Source: a virus. From it: 51,380 nucleotides of DNA. The translations under genes and the position numbers were made by a program. The notes below the pieces were generated by a model, which worked only from the letters and a program-made list of their open reading frames with translations, searched no databases and was not told the DNA's origin. Where the stretch lies: IMG/VR virus record IMGVR_UViG_3300049491_000624, positions 1 through 51,380 of that record; one strand, 5' to 3'. Below, piece after piece: positions 33,410 through 41,417 of the stretch (the first letter of the stretch is position 1; the number at the start of each line of letters is the position of its first letter).

Positions 33410-33762
33410 GTCCACCTACCAATGGCAATGGCAATGGCAATGGCAAGGGCAATGGTCAGCGGTCCTCTAGGGACGCTGGCACGCTGAACTCTTGGTGGAT
33501 TCCTGTATCAATGATCGTGGTAGGCGACCTCGTTTACATGGAGCCCGTCGGGCTCGTGTACGAGGTAGTCAGTCGGAAAAACGGGGAAACGCCCCTTAGC
33601 TTTAGAGCTAAAGTGCGCCGCGAAATGTCTGCACCTACGATGCAAGACGTAGACCCGTCTAAGAACGAGATCGATTTGATCTTCGTGGACACGTCCGTCC
33701 GTTTTACTGTTCTTCGATCTTCCGTACCACCAAAAGAGTATGTGAAATCTTTGCCTGCTTGA
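33406..33762 (+). CDS. Hypothetical protein with NG-repeat N-terminus
   Basis: 118 residues starting at a GTG that overlaps the lipoprotein stop. A run of asparagine-glycine dipeptides (residues 6-18) comes from repeated AATGGC hexamers at about 33421-33458. The rest is beta-rich with no recognised domain. The hexamer tract could vary in length by slippage. Confidence 0.65.
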   Translation: MSPPTNGNGNGNGKGNGQRSSRDAGTLNSWWIPVSMIVVGDLVYMEPVGLVYEVVSRKNGETPLSFRAKVRREMSAPTMQDVDPSKNEIDLIFVDTSVRFTVLRSSVPPKEYVKSLPA

Positions 33763-33786
33763 CCTTGCGCTGCTCGGGATCGTGTG

Positions 33787-33792
33787 CATAAT
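33787..33792 (+). promoter_or_regulatory. Promoter of 33799 gene
   Basis: CATAAT with TTGCGC (33765-33770) 16 bases upstream. The box ends six bases before the ATG at 33799, so the transcript would be nearly leaderless. Confidence 0.5.
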
Positions 33793-33798
33793 CAACAC

Positions 33799-34080
33799 AT
33801 GACCTTCTTTCGAGCAACACACGTCGTCGAGTTGGCGGAAGGCAACCGGAGTGTCCAGGTTGCTCTTCGCCTCGTTTCCGATCCCTGCGAAGGCGTCCAA
33901 GTGTACCGGGACGCCTTCGCCAACGAGTTCATCGTGGACCCGTCGTTCGGCTGTAGCGTGTGGCCAACCCACACGGCCATCCACGCGCTACAGAGCGACG
34001 CCGTGCCACTGTCGTGGCTCCGCTCTGCTAAGCCCTCTACGGGGCTTTGCTTTGGTGCACGGCTCTTCGCTTGCGCCTAG
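33799..34080 (+). CDS. Hypothetical protein
   Basis: 93 residues from the ATG at 33799; a GTG 15 bases upstream overlaps the -10 box and is less likely. Not recognised; N-terminal half beta-rich. Its stop overlaps that of the convergent regulator gene by 4 bases. Confidence 0.6.
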   Translation: MTFFRATHVVELAEGNRSVQVALRLVSDPCEGVQVYRDAFANEFIVDPSFGCSVWPTHTAIHALQSDAVPLSWLRSAKPSTGLCFGARLFACA

Positions 34081-35153
34081 AGAGCGCAGTCCTCATAGAT
34101 CCCGCCCTTGAGACGCTCTAGTCCGTAGGCAGACAGCCACCGGTCCAGAGCGCCCCGCGAGACTCCAATATACTTCGCGGCCTGAGTCATGTTGCCCTGT
34201 AGTGCGTGGGCGGCCCGCAAGGCGCACACCACTTCAATGGCCTCATCCGTGTACACAAGCGCTTTGAGTCCGCTTGCTATACGGAGTTGGTGCGCGCGGG
34301 CATCGCCTCGATCGCATAAAGATCCTCCTGTAGTAAGATCCTGAAGTACAGCGCGAACCGTATCCACCTTCACGTGCAAACTGGAAGCGATGTCCGTCTG
34401 CTTGCGGCGGAGCTCCGTGTGCTGAATGTTGATAGAGCATCGGACAAGGAACTTCTTGCTGAAGTCGAGCGTACCCCGGGTTGCGGATAAGAGAGCCAGC
34501 ACGGGCTCCGCACCTTGAGGCACATGAGCTATGATCCACATAGGTAAAAGTCTTGGATCTTGCTGACTTATAGCAAGACTCACGGCTTTACTTGTCTCCG
34601 CTGCCACGTAACGCAATCCGGCAGGATCGGCAGGGCCCCGGTCACCTGAATCTAAGTGCAGTTCCTTGATCCGTTCAACGGACGCGTGCACGCCAGCGTG
34701 AGAAGTTTTGTTCTGCATAGCGATCAGCTCATGCAGAGCCTGAGCCGCTAATGGAGGCTCAAGCCCCATCCTTGCGCGCTCGAGGTAGCGGTTCAAGAGA
34801 AGTACGATGCGGTCCCCTCTCGATGCAAAGTCCTTTGCGTACAAGAACGAGATCGCCGTCCCTACCAGAAACCCCGACCCGAGTCCTGTATTTTCGATCG
34901 TGGCTATTCCAGGAAATACCGCAGCAAGGGGTAGCTCCGGGCGAGTGGTCCCAGGCCTGATAGTGTACAGCTTGCGCATCAGTGTGCTGCTATCCACTAG
35001 CAGCACGCGGTCCTTTACCATGCTCTCGATCATGTCTCGGACACTGGACAGACCGACGTCGCTTGCTTCTGGCAGTGCCTGCTGAACTTGTTCCGCAGTT
35101 TGCCACGTCCCCGCAGATTTGAGGATCGTGAGTATGTCTTTTCTAGTGATCAT
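34077..35153 (-). CDS. Multi-HTH DNA-binding protein, likely regulator
   Basis: 358 residues. Three helix-turn-helix-like parts are visible: an N-terminal winged helix (about 1-68, TILKSAGTWQTAEQVQQAL), a middle one near 255-290 (RKQTDIASSLHVKVDTVRAVL), and a C-terminal Fis-type one near 320-345 (MTQAAKYIGVSRGALDRWL). The centre is helical and unrecognised. It is the only clear transcription-factor-like protein in the window and may control the accessory or replication genes. Its leader ends AGAAAGC-ATG. Confidence 0.7.
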   Translation of the reverse strand: MITRKDILTILKSAGTWQTAEQVQQALPEASDVGLSSVRDMIESMVKDRVLLVDSSTLMRKLYTIRPGTTRPELPLAAVFPGIATIENTGLGSGFLVGTAISFLYAKDFASRGDRIVLLLNRYLERARMGLEPPLAAQALHELIAMQNKTSHAGVHASVERIKELHLDSGDRGPADPAGLRYVAAETSKAVSLAISQQDPRLLPMWIIAHVPQGAEPVLALLSATRGTLDFSKKFLVRCSINIQHTELRRKQTDIASSLHVKVDTVRAVLQDLTTGGSLCDRGDARAHQLRIASGLKALVYTDEAIEVVCALRAAHALQGNMTQAAKYIGVSRGALDRWLSAYGLERLKGGIYEDCAL

Positions 35154-35171
35154 GCTTTCTGCTTTGCTTTG

Positions 35172-35672
35172 CTAAAGAGGATAGAAAGTGGGCGATCCCC
35201 AACTCTTGGGAACACGAGCCCACGCGTGCACGCGCTCACCTCCTATGTCCGCAGCAAGCTCCACTTGCTGCACATCGGGAAGGTCCCGCACTCGCCACTG
35301 AGGGTTTAGCTCTTTGAACTTCTGATCGGATTGGTGAGCTATAAACGCCAAGCGCTCCTCACTTGACTCCCTGTCCTTGATCATCTGTTCAATACTCTGC
35401 ATCGGGTGCAGCACAAAGAGCGTGAGCTCACCGCGGACATCGGAGGCTAGCCCTTTGGAAGCGATCGCGAGTCTCTCAAGTATCACCCGAAGGATCCTAC
35501 GCTCGGTCTGGGAGGTTCTCGAGTCCAAGTGGACCACGTAGGAAGCCGCCAAGACATGAGCAAGCCCTTGTTTCTCCGGCCAGACGACCAGAGGGGTTAG
35601 GAGATCAATCCTAGGTCCGCACGCTGGAGAAATCCAACGCGGGCACGGAAGAAACGTAAGTTGTTCATTCAC
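35172..35672 (-). CDS. Hypothetical protein
   Basis: 166 residues, not recognised. A cysteine-containing N-terminus (PCPRWISPACGP) precedes a helical middle. It overlaps the 83-residue gene by 8 bases and lies 18 bases before the regulator, so is probably co-transcribed. Confidence 0.65.
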   Translation of the reverse strand: MNEQLTFLPCPRWISPACGPRIDLLTPLVVWPEKQGLAHVLAASYVVHLDSRTSQTERRILRVILERLAIASKGLASDVRGELTLFVLHPMQSIEQMIKDRESSEERLAFIAHQSDQKFKELNPQWRVRDLPDVQQVELAADIGGERVHAWARVPKSWGSPTFYPL

Positions 35673-35916
35673 TTGTGAGCTCTACTTCCGTGGTCACTAC
35701 GGTGCAGCGAACGGTCTTGTACGTGCCTTTGCCGGCGCCGCATTGAACTTGCGTGCCCGGAGGCAAGTCCACTTCGCACTCCAAGTAAGAGTCGCCCCTT
35801 ACTTGAGGAATCCGCAGGAAGGTTGATCCAACACGAGCCCACCAAACGGGTTTTCCGTTTGCAGGGTAGCCGGTGTTGGACAGTCGATCCGTTGTTACAA
35901 TCTTGCTCTTGTTCAT
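35665..35916 (-). CDS. Hypothetical small protein
   Basis: 83 residues, beta-rich, two cysteines in the second half, not recognised. Start at ATG 35916 preceded by AGAAAGCATA, the leader motif shared by neighbours. Confidence 0.65.
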   Translation of the reverse strand: MNKSKIVTTDRLSNTGYPANGKPVWWARVGSTFLRIPQVRGDSYLECEVDLPPGTQVQCGAGKGTYKTVRCTVVTTEVELTSE

Positions 35917-35943
35917 TATGCTTTCTACTCTAGAGCTGTAGCC

Positions 35944-36084
35944 CTACTTCTTCTTTTTCTTCTTGGTCTTGCCCGCTTCGCTCATGGCAATGGCGACCGC
36001 TTGGTCTTGAGGCTTGCCCTCGTTGACCAAGGTTTTGATATTCTTCGAGATCGTCTTTTTGGAACTACCCTTCATCAGTGGCAT
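35944..36084 (-). CDS. Small lysine-rich conserved phage protein (DUF6496-like)
   Basis: 46 residues from the ATG at 36084. The pattern [19 protein letters not shown], then [17 protein letters not shown], ending in a lysine tail, is that of a small protein found in very many phages and their hosts; function unknown. In-frame codons upstream are not supported. Confidence 0.8.
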   Translation of the reverse strand: MPLMKGSSKKTISKNIKTLVNEGKPQDQAVAIAMSEAGKTKKKKKK

Positions 36085-36101
36085 AGCCCAAGGGTAACAC
36101 G

Positions 36102-36497
36102 TTAGCCTTCGGAAGGCAGAAGACCGTGAATCTGGATCCAATGAGCTACCTGTCGCACTGCGTCCATGTCGAGCTGGCTAGGCCAGGCGTAGCGGCCCAC
36201 GTTCTGTAGAGTACGAGCTCGATCTCCCGCTTTTATGATCAAATCCAAGGAGTTCATGTAGGAGTTGTAGACTCGTTTCCTTTCCAGCTCCGCATCCGCG
36301 TCCTCCTCGGTACCAAAACGGAAATCGGCGAACTCCGGGACATAGAAGGTCACGCCCTTTGACACGACTGCCTTGCGGGTAGTCTTGTGCACGCGGAACT
36401 TGTCCGTGAAGTAATACGTGTTCGATTCTCGTACGATCTTGAAGGCTTCTACGAAGAACACCATTCGATTGAACATGAGTACGTGGGTTGGTGCCAT
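36102..36497 (-). CDS. Hypothetical protein
   Basis: 131 residues, not recognised. N-terminal beta part, charged middle ([12 protein letters not shown]), helical end. ATG 36497 is preceded by GAAAGCATCAAGCACC. It is first in the minus unit leading to the regulator and starts next to the 57-bp repeats. Confidence 0.7.
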   Translation of the reverse strand: MAPTHVLMFNRMVFFVEAFKIVRESNTYYFTDKFRVHKTTRKAVVSKGVTFYVPEFADFRFGTEEDADAELERKRVYNSYMNSLDLIIKAGDRARTLQNVGRYAWPSQLDMDAVRQVAHWIQIHGLLPSEG

Positions 36498-36512
36498 GGT
36501 GCTTGATGCTTT

Positions 36513-36626
36513 CAGCCGGGCAGTTCCGGCTCGGGCTAGTGCTTATTCAAAGTAGTAGATTGCACACTCCAGCCGGGCAGTTCCGGCTCGGGCTAGTGCT
36601 TATTCAAAGTAGTAGATTGCACACTC
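36513..36626. repeat. Two tandem 57-bp repeats
   Basis: Exact period 57: copies 36513-36569 and 36570-36626, plus the first 8 bases of a third at 36627. Each copy contains a 6-bp hairpin (AGCCGG/CCGGCT). They lie in a divergent intergenic region. Confidence 0.9.
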
Positions 36627-36840
36627 CAGCCGGGGCCTACCTGTAGCCGGGGGCCAGCCGGGCCAGCCGGGGCCCTACCTTTAGCCGGGGACCGCGCGGT
36701 CTCGTACTCAACTTGCGCGTCCCGCACCGCATGATCAAAACCGCGCACCGGTGTACTCAAACCCCTTGCGCCCGCGGCCGGCCTGCCATATGATCTTTTA
36801 ACCGGGCGGCAAACGGGCCCGGCCGAAAGCACCAAGCACC
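36627..36840. other. G+C-rich part of divergent intergenic region
   Basis: Contains repeated GCCGGGG blocks (36627-36695), two GTACTCAA-CTTGCGC-type blocks (about 36714-36732 and 36754-36771), the 19-base sequence shared with 14-32, and the promoter of the plus genes. No gene is seen. Candidate origin or control region. Confidence 0.55.
36766..36794 (+). promoter_or_regulatory. Promoter of the 36.8-38.6 kb operon
   Basis: TTGCGC (36766-36771) and TATGAT (36789-36794) with a 17-base spacer, 46 bases before the first ATG. The -35 matches consensus at three of six positions. Confidence 0.55.
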
Positions 36841-37059
36841 ATGAACGCCAAGCTTGCCGCCGCCCTGACCACCCTGACCCTCGCCAACATTCGCAAGGCC
36901 GTTGCTGGCCACGCCTCCGCCGACAAGTTGGCTGAGCTGGCCAAGACCGTACGCGGTTATGCCCGCAAAGAGGACGGTGAGGAGTTTGTTGCCATGAACA
37001 CCAGCGACTTTGCGGCGCTTGCCGGTTCCGAGTTGGTGGCTAAGTTGTTGGCCATGTAG
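36841..37059 (+). CDS. Small helical hypothetical protein
   Basis: 72 residues, alanine- and leucine-rich helices, not recognised. First gene of a plus operon; leader GAAAGCACCAAGCACC before the ATG and no G-rich Shine-Dalgarno. Codon use is more G+C-rich than neighbours. Confidence 0.7.
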   Translation: MNAKLAAALTTLTLANIRKAVAGHASADKLAELAKTVRGYARKEDGEEFVAMNTSDFAALAGSELVAKLLAM

Positions 37060-37089
37060 ACCTAAGACGAAAGCAGAAAAGCAAGCACC

Positions 37090-37356
37090 ATGGAAAACGA
37101 AAACACGTCCCTCCCCTGTATCAATCTCAATGGCACAACCGCAAGCCGGCTGGCCGAGGACTACAAGACCGCGCTAGATCTTGCTAAACAACTACAAGAA
37201 GCCTTGCGTGCGATTGACTTCCACCCCCGCAACTACCCGGTGCAAGACACGTGGGGACCAGCACGGCAAGAGTTTGCTACTGTTCTACAGCACGCGGACG
37301 AGATCAAAACCTACCTGCAGAAGCACTTCTACCACTGCAAGAAGTCCGCACGGTAG
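37090..37356 (+). CDS. Hypothetical protein
   Basis: 88 residues, helical, not recognised. Leader AAAAGCAAGCACC before the ATG. A 7-bp hairpin follows the stop. Confidence 0.65.
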   Translation: MENENTSLPCINLNGTTASRLAEDYKTALDLAKQLQEALRAIDFHPRNYPVQDTWGPARQEFATVLQHADEIKTYLQKHFYHCKKSAR

Positions 37357-37362
37357 GCCGAA

Positions 37363-37380
37363 ACCCCGGACGCCCGGGGT
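37363..37380 (+). terminator. Hairpin after 37356 gene
   Basis: ACCCCGG and CCGGGGT, 7-bp stem, 4-base loop, no T tail. May attenuate between early genes of the operon. Confidence 0.4.
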
Positions 37381-37429
37381 CCGTACGTAACGCGTACGCT
37401 GACGAGGCCAGTTAGCCAACGAAAGCACC

Positions 37430-37783
37430 ATGCACGCCAACACTCCAAACGTCCGCTTCTGGGCTTACATAAACAGATCTCTGGTCAAACTCAAGCTTCG
37501 CCCCGCAAGCTCCCTGCTTTGGTACAGGTTTGAGATGACCGATGAAGGATCAAAAGCCTCGAGCATTTCCTTCTCCTTAGAAGGAAACGAGCTACGACTC
37601 TCAAGTTTCGTACGGGAACGGGACTGCGACGGAACGCACTCCAGTCAGTGGGATCTCGTAGCCAAAGCTGATCAAAAGACGTTCGTGCAACTTCACGAAA
37701 AAGATCCAACCCTGCTTGGACCCGAGTGGGAGCCAGAAGCTAGCGAGCACCAAGACCACTACGCAGAGAGTCTGAACTACTAG
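37430..37783 (+). CDS. Hypothetical protein
   Basis: 117 residues, mixed alpha/beta, acidic, not recognised. Leader ACGAAAGCACC before the ATG. Confidence 0.65.
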   Translation: MHANTPNVRFWAYINRSLVKLKLRPASSLLWYRFEMTDEGSKASSISFSLEGNELRLSSFVRERDCDGTHSSQWDLVAKADQKTFVQLHEKDPTLLGPEWEPEASEHQDHYAESLNY

Positions 37784-37792
37784 GATCGTGCC

Positions 37793-38002
37793 ATGAGAAT
37801 CGAACTCCCACAACACCTTCATGTCGTGTACGACTACGTCAACGATGCTGGAGAGATCGACCAGCTCCTGACTAACGACTCCTACCCGGAACAAGCGGCT
37901 ACGGACGGAACTGACGAGTTCTACGGATCGATCTCTAAGTTCGATCTAGAGTGCTTGCGTGACTGGCTGATCAAGAACCCAACGATTGGAAAGCACCGAT
38001 GA
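37793..38002 (+). CDS. Hypothetical protein
   Basis: 69 residues, acidic N-terminal part, helical end, not recognised. Its stop overlaps the next ATG by 4 bases. Confidence 0.6.
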   Translation: MRIELPQHLHVVYDYVNDAGEIDQLLTNDSYPEQAATDGTDEFYGSISKFDLECLRDWLIKNPTIGKHR

Positions 38003-38574
38003 ACACACAACGCCAACTCCAACGCAACTTCCACTTCGTCGCCCAACTGTCCGCTTTTCCGGGCGACGGTCCGGGCGCAACAAACTCGTTCTGGGTCTGC
38101 GGTACCCAAGTTCGAGTACTAGATCAATCCGGAAACTACACGGACAAGCACGGGGCCGACGTGCAAGCCGTGCTTGCCCACGCGCAGAAGCTGGCCTACC
38201 AAGAGCGCGTCCAGCTTGCCCACGACGAGCGGCACGCGGGGCTCAGCCTCGTAGCCGAGGCACGCAAGCCCACCAAGCCAACCCTTGCCAAGTGGAGCAA
38301 GGGACCCGAGGCCCTGCTAGATGCCATGCTTGCGCTGGACTTGGATAAAGTACGATGCTTCCAAAGCGAGGCGGCCGAGGCAGCTTCGCGCTTTGGCCTT
38401 GTGCTGGACTTCCTGATCGACGGGTTCCTTGCAAATCAAGTCTGCAATGCGCAGCTCATGCGTGACTTGGACGACCGAGAGGGGAGCTTGCTTTACGCCA
38501 AGCTTCTGATCGAAGACGTCTCCGAGATCATGCTTGAGAGTATGATATCGGAGTGCACTAAGTCAGCAGGTTGA
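37999..38574 (+). CDS. Hypothetical protein
   Basis: 191 residues, not recognised. N-terminal beta part, then a long helical region (about 50-190). Leader GGAAAGCACCG before the ATG, overlapping the previous stop. Last in the plus operon, convergent with the next gene. Confidence 0.7.
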   Translation: MNTQRQLQRNFHFVAQLSAFPGDGPGATNSFWVCGTQVRVLDQSGNYTDKHGADVQAVLAHAQKLAYQERVQLAHDERHAGLSLVAEARKPTKPTLAKWSKGPEALLDAMLALDLDKVRCFQSEAAEAASRFGLVLDFLIDGFLANQVCNAQLMRDLDDREGSLLYAKLLIEDVSEIMLESMISECTKSAG

Positions 38575-38622
38575 GCAAAACCTACTTAGACCCTGCTCCG
38601 CACCGTCTCACGAAGAAGCTAC

Positions 38623-38931
38623 TCAGCTAGCGCTAGCGAGTTGTTCGTTGATCCCAACGAACAAGAGCTTTGCGTCTCTGCCACTGCGTAGCACCATCCC
38701 GCCTAAGGCTTTTGCGGCGGGGTCCCGCTTGTAGGTGAAGTTGATAGACGACTCTTCCAGCGAGAGGTGGATATACTCCGACGATCGGGTACAGTGTATC
38801 GCACCATGGTCGTAGAGCCTATCCACTTGCCAGCCGTTAGCCCGAAGTTCCGTAAGGAACTCTTGCCTTGCTCTCGGTCCCCACCCTACGGAGCTAAGGT
38901 AGGTCTCTTCGATATCTGGATCTTCGCTCAT
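38623..38931 (-). CDS. Hypothetical protein
   Basis: 102 residues, alpha/beta, not recognised. Leader contains GAGAAAGC before the ATG. Convergent with the plus operon. Confidence 0.6.
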   Translation of the reverse strand: MSEDPDIEETYLSSVGWGPRARQEFLTELRANGWQVDRLYDHGAIHCTRSSEYIHLSLEESSINFTYKRDPAAKALGGMVLRSGRDAKLLFVGINEQLASAS

Positions 38932-38999
38932 GTCTTAGCCGCTTTCTCGTTGCACACGCTTGTACGTTGCACTAGTGCATGAGCCTGAGTTTAGATCGC

Positions 39000-39233
39000 T
39001 CATGGTCTTCCTTTATGATCTACACCCTTGGGCTGTCCCATCGCCTTTCCATGGTCTGACACTGAGATCCCAAGCACGACCACGCCGGCTAGTGCTGTGA
39101 ACAGTGTCGTGAACTTGTCCAACGCCTCCGGCGGAAGGTCGATGCCAAAGAGAAGCGCCGCGTTCACCAACACGGTGGACAGGGCGACGATGGAACGCTT
39201 GCTTGTAAGGAGGGTCAGGATGTTGGTCTGCAC
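39000..39233 (-). CDS. Candidate holin, two membrane segments
   Basis: 77 residues from GTG 39233. The frame continues upstream inside the next gene, but that part is G/R-rich and unlike a membrane protein. Two membrane segments (about 13-30 and 42-58) joined by a short DLPPEALDK loop, with a polar charged C-terminal tail (KGVDHKGRP), are typical of class II holins. The endolysin candidate is 7 kb away, so the link is only functional inference. Confidence 0.55.
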   Translation of the reverse strand: MQTNILTLLTSKRSIVALSTVLVNAALLFGIDLPPEALDKFTTLFTALAGVVVLGISVSDHGKAMGQPKGVDHKGRP

Positions 39234-39247
39234 TTCCGCAGCATAAC

Positions 39248-39505
39248 CTAACCGTCCCCAAGCATCCGCTGCGCTAAGCCCTTCACGACGAGCCAAGGGT
39301 AGCGCACGGTGTCTAGGTGAGCCCAAGACATCCAATAGTTCGGCTCATCTTCTTCTGTATCCTCGTCCGGCGTGTAGTTGGCGTAGAGCAGGACCAGGAC
39401 GTCTACCTCGCCAGCTTCAACCCTTTCACGAAGTGCATCTACAGCCTTTAGCATTGCAGGCTTGCCTTTGACCTCTAGCGGTTGGAGTTCTTGTACGTCC
39501 GTCAT
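39248..39505 (-). CDS. Hypothetical small acidic protein, paralogue set
   Basis: 85 residues. Layout of helix, strand (DVLVLLYANY) and W-containing segment, then helix resembles the next two genes. Overlaps the next by ATGA. Leader GTAACGCACC before ATG. Confidence 0.65.
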   Translation of the reverse strand: MTDVQELQPLEVKGKPAMLKAVDALRERVEAGEVDVLVLLYANYTPDEDTEEDEPNYWMSWAHLDTVRYPWLVVKGLAQRMLGDG

Positions 39506-39696
39506 GGTGCGTTACTCGAAGCTAGAGCCATCTCGATCCTTGATAAGACTCCGATCGTGGATATAGGGCAGTCCTCACTACTGAGCACAAGCACTTGTCG
39601 GTCTTTAGTGTAGATCACAATAACGGCCGTCCCGGGGGTGTTCGTCAGCAACTGCACCGCCGCAAGCTGGTGCGCGTAGACTTGTTTTGGATCCAC
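39502..39696 (-). CDS. Hypothetical small protein, paralogue set
   Basis: 64 residues from a GTG sharing one base with the upstream stop. Same helix-strand-strand-helix layout (TAVIVIYTKDRQVLVLSS). Not recognised. Confidence 0.65.
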   Translation of the reverse strand: MDPKQVYAHQLAAVQLLTNTPGTAVIVIYTKDRQVLVLSSEDCPISTIGVLSRIEMALASSNAP

Positions 39697-39917
39697 TAGT
39701 GCACCACTTCCGGAACACTCTGACTAGAGCGCGAGCTTATATCAAGGAGCCCGGCCTTCGCCGCGGCCAACAAGCCTAGGTTCACGTCCACGCTGTCGTG
39801 TGTAGCTACGGCGGTGATGCCTTTATCTGTCACCTCGTACGCACTGAACATGAGCACCGCTTCCGGGTCTAGCTGAAGGAGGGCATCCAGGATGAACTTG
39901 AGTCTATCTGCTGACAT
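39696..39917 (-). CDS. Hypothetical small protein, paralogue set
   Basis: 73 residues with the same layout (helix, AVLMFSAYEVTDKGITAVA, helix). Overlaps the upstream gene by 14 bases. Not recognised. Confidence 0.65.
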   Translation of the reverse strand: MSADRLKFILDALLQLDPEAVLMFSAYEVTDKGITAVATHDSVDVNLGLLAAAKAGLLDISSRSSQSVPEVVH

Positions 39918-40236
39918 GATCGTCGTTATCTTCTTTCTCTACTAGGTCAAACCCCCGCACGGCAGAGGCTACCATCCTCAACAACTTTAGCCGGTGGATG
40001 ATCATGACGTTGCCGTCTGAGATCTCTAATGGCTTGGTGCTGAAGCGGGACACCCTTAGCTCTCCAAACTCACTAGGGGTGAACACGAACCCTCTCGCGT
40101 GGGAGCCCTTAGCTCCATATACGGTTGAATCGTCTGTCTGCCGCACAAGCTCGTAGCCCAGACGTTCGGCAAGCGGTGCCACGGCGTCTAGCTGAGCCTT
40201 GATCTTTCTAGTTAGTGTAGTTTGATCCTTGTTCAT
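39904..40236 (-). CDS. Hypothetical protein
   Basis: 110 residues from ATG 40236, overlapping the upstream stop by ATGA. Not recognised; basic alpha/beta with an acidic end. Confidence 0.65.
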   Translation of the reverse strand: MNKDQTTLTRKIKAQLDAVAPLAERLGYELVRQTDDSTVYGAKGSHARGFVFTPSEFGELRVSRFSTKPLEISDGNVMIIHRLKLLRMVASAVRGFDLVEKEDNDDHVSR

Positions 40237-40502
40237 GGAAACACTTTCGTGAAGTTGGGGAACTTGCGCAGCAACGGGAACGCGGGGAACTCGTGTTGCG
40301 TCGCTCCGGGCGACGCTACATACCCGCAAGGCGTACGGTCTACTCTGATGATCGTTATCAAAAGCTTGCCCTTATCAACAGACAACACTTTGAACGATAT
40401 ACCGTCTGCCCTCTCCCATACGGAGTCCACGGGAACGGCCTCCCAATCGGCTTGCGGCTCGCAGCCCGGAAGCCACGTCTCTTGCTCCTGCTTAGCAGGC
40501 AC
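40233..40502 (-). CDS. Hypothetical protein
   Basis: 89 residues, one SH3-like beta pattern (FKVLSVDKGKLLITIIRVD), not recognised. Overlaps both neighbours. Confidence 0.65.
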   Translation of the reverse strand: MPAKQEQETWLPGCEPQADWEAVPVDSVWERADGISFKVLSVDKGKLLITIIRVDRTPCGYVASPGATQHEFPAFPLLRKFPNFTKVFP

Positions 40503-41043
40503 TTTGACGCTCCTTGTACATAAAGATGATCTTAGTTACGATACGCTTTACAATAGCGTCTGAGGTTTCTTCCGTGAAGACGTGAGTCTCATTGCCTCCA
40601 AAAGACATTGGATGAAGAGTGTTCATCCAAAAGAAGGCGTCGCTTGTTTCAATAGGGGAGTCTGTCACGTCCGTAGACGTCGCAGCTACGTAAAGATCCG
40701 GCGCAGGCCAGTCCCTTCTCAAGGAAAGGATCCACCTGCCGCGATCTACATCTCTATCCGGTGCAAAGCGCTTCAGCAGCGCCAGCTCCCCGCGAGGTAC
40801 CAGCGCTACAACTCCGTCCCGAGCCACGCGCTCAGCTTGCTGCCTACGGCTACCCATAGCGCTAGCAGCTACTAGCGCGTCCACCTGAGTTACGGAGTCG
40901 CAGCCGCAGGAAGGCCAGTCCAACGCGAATGGTGTTGCTACCTTGATCGACGTCCTTCGTAGCTTGTTCGCAACTCCATACGAGATCAAGTCGGGGCACG
41001 CTCCATCGATCACAACAAGTTGACCTTTTCTTGGCGGGGTCAT
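40492..41043 (-). CDS. Hypothetical protein
   Basis: 183 residues, not recognised. N-terminal GQLVVIDGACP; middle helical; C-terminal alpha/beta. ATGA overlap upstream, 11-base overlap downstream. Confidence 0.65.
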   Translation of the reverse strand: MTPPRKGQLVVIDGACPDLISYGVANKLRRTSIKVATPFALDWPSCGCDSVTQVDALVAASAMGSRRQQAERVARDGVVALVPRGELALLKRFAPDRDVDRGRWILSLRRDWPAPDLYVAATSTDVTDSPIETSDAFFWMNTLHPMSFGGNETHVFTEETSDAIVKRIVTKIIFMYKERQSAC

Positions 41044-41417
41044 GTCTGCTCCTTTGCCCTGGCTTGCTTGCGTGCGAAGGCCCGCTTATGGGCAGCGGTG
41101 GGGAACGTGTCCTCTAAGCGCTCGTGCTGCGCTCCCGTGACCGCGTACGCGGTCACGCGCCCACACACTGCGTCGAATCGCAAGCCTAGGTTGTTTCCTG
41201 GACCTAACTGGTTATCAAGCCATCCCGCACACGGGAACGGGTCTTCCGGGGCACTCTCGTGGCACGCCATGGCTTTATATCCACGGAAGCCTTCCGAGAT
41301 CGTGGATACAAGGTTCCGGTGCTTACGTTCATCGTACCCTCCGGGAATCTCCAGCGGGTTGGTGCTCTTTCGCCAAGGACACTTTTCACACTGTACGATC
41401 TTCTTACATTGACTCAT
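41040..41417 (-). CDS. DUF6283-like cysteine protein
   Basis: 125 residues. CEKCPWRKS near the start, then ACHES and PCAGWL, with NNLGLR, matches the DUF6283 pattern common in phages of varied hosts. The spaced cysteines suggest a zinc site. Function unknown. A good GGAGGAG ribosome-binding site is present. Confidence 0.7.
   Translation of the reverse strand: MSQCKKIVQCEKCPWRKSTNPLEIPGGYDERKHRNLVSTISEGFRGYKAMACHESAPEDPFPCAGWLDNQLGPGNNLGLRFDAVCGRVTAYAVTGAQHERLEDTFPTAAHKRAFARKQARAKEQT

Noticed and set aside
36513-36626. CRISPR array
   Set aside because: The 57-bp units are directly adjacent with no spacers.
38905-38972. Leader peptide (GTG, nine codons) ending in ATGA overlap with the 38931 gene
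   Set aside because: TACAAG lies only one base before the GTG and no other support exists; too short to call.
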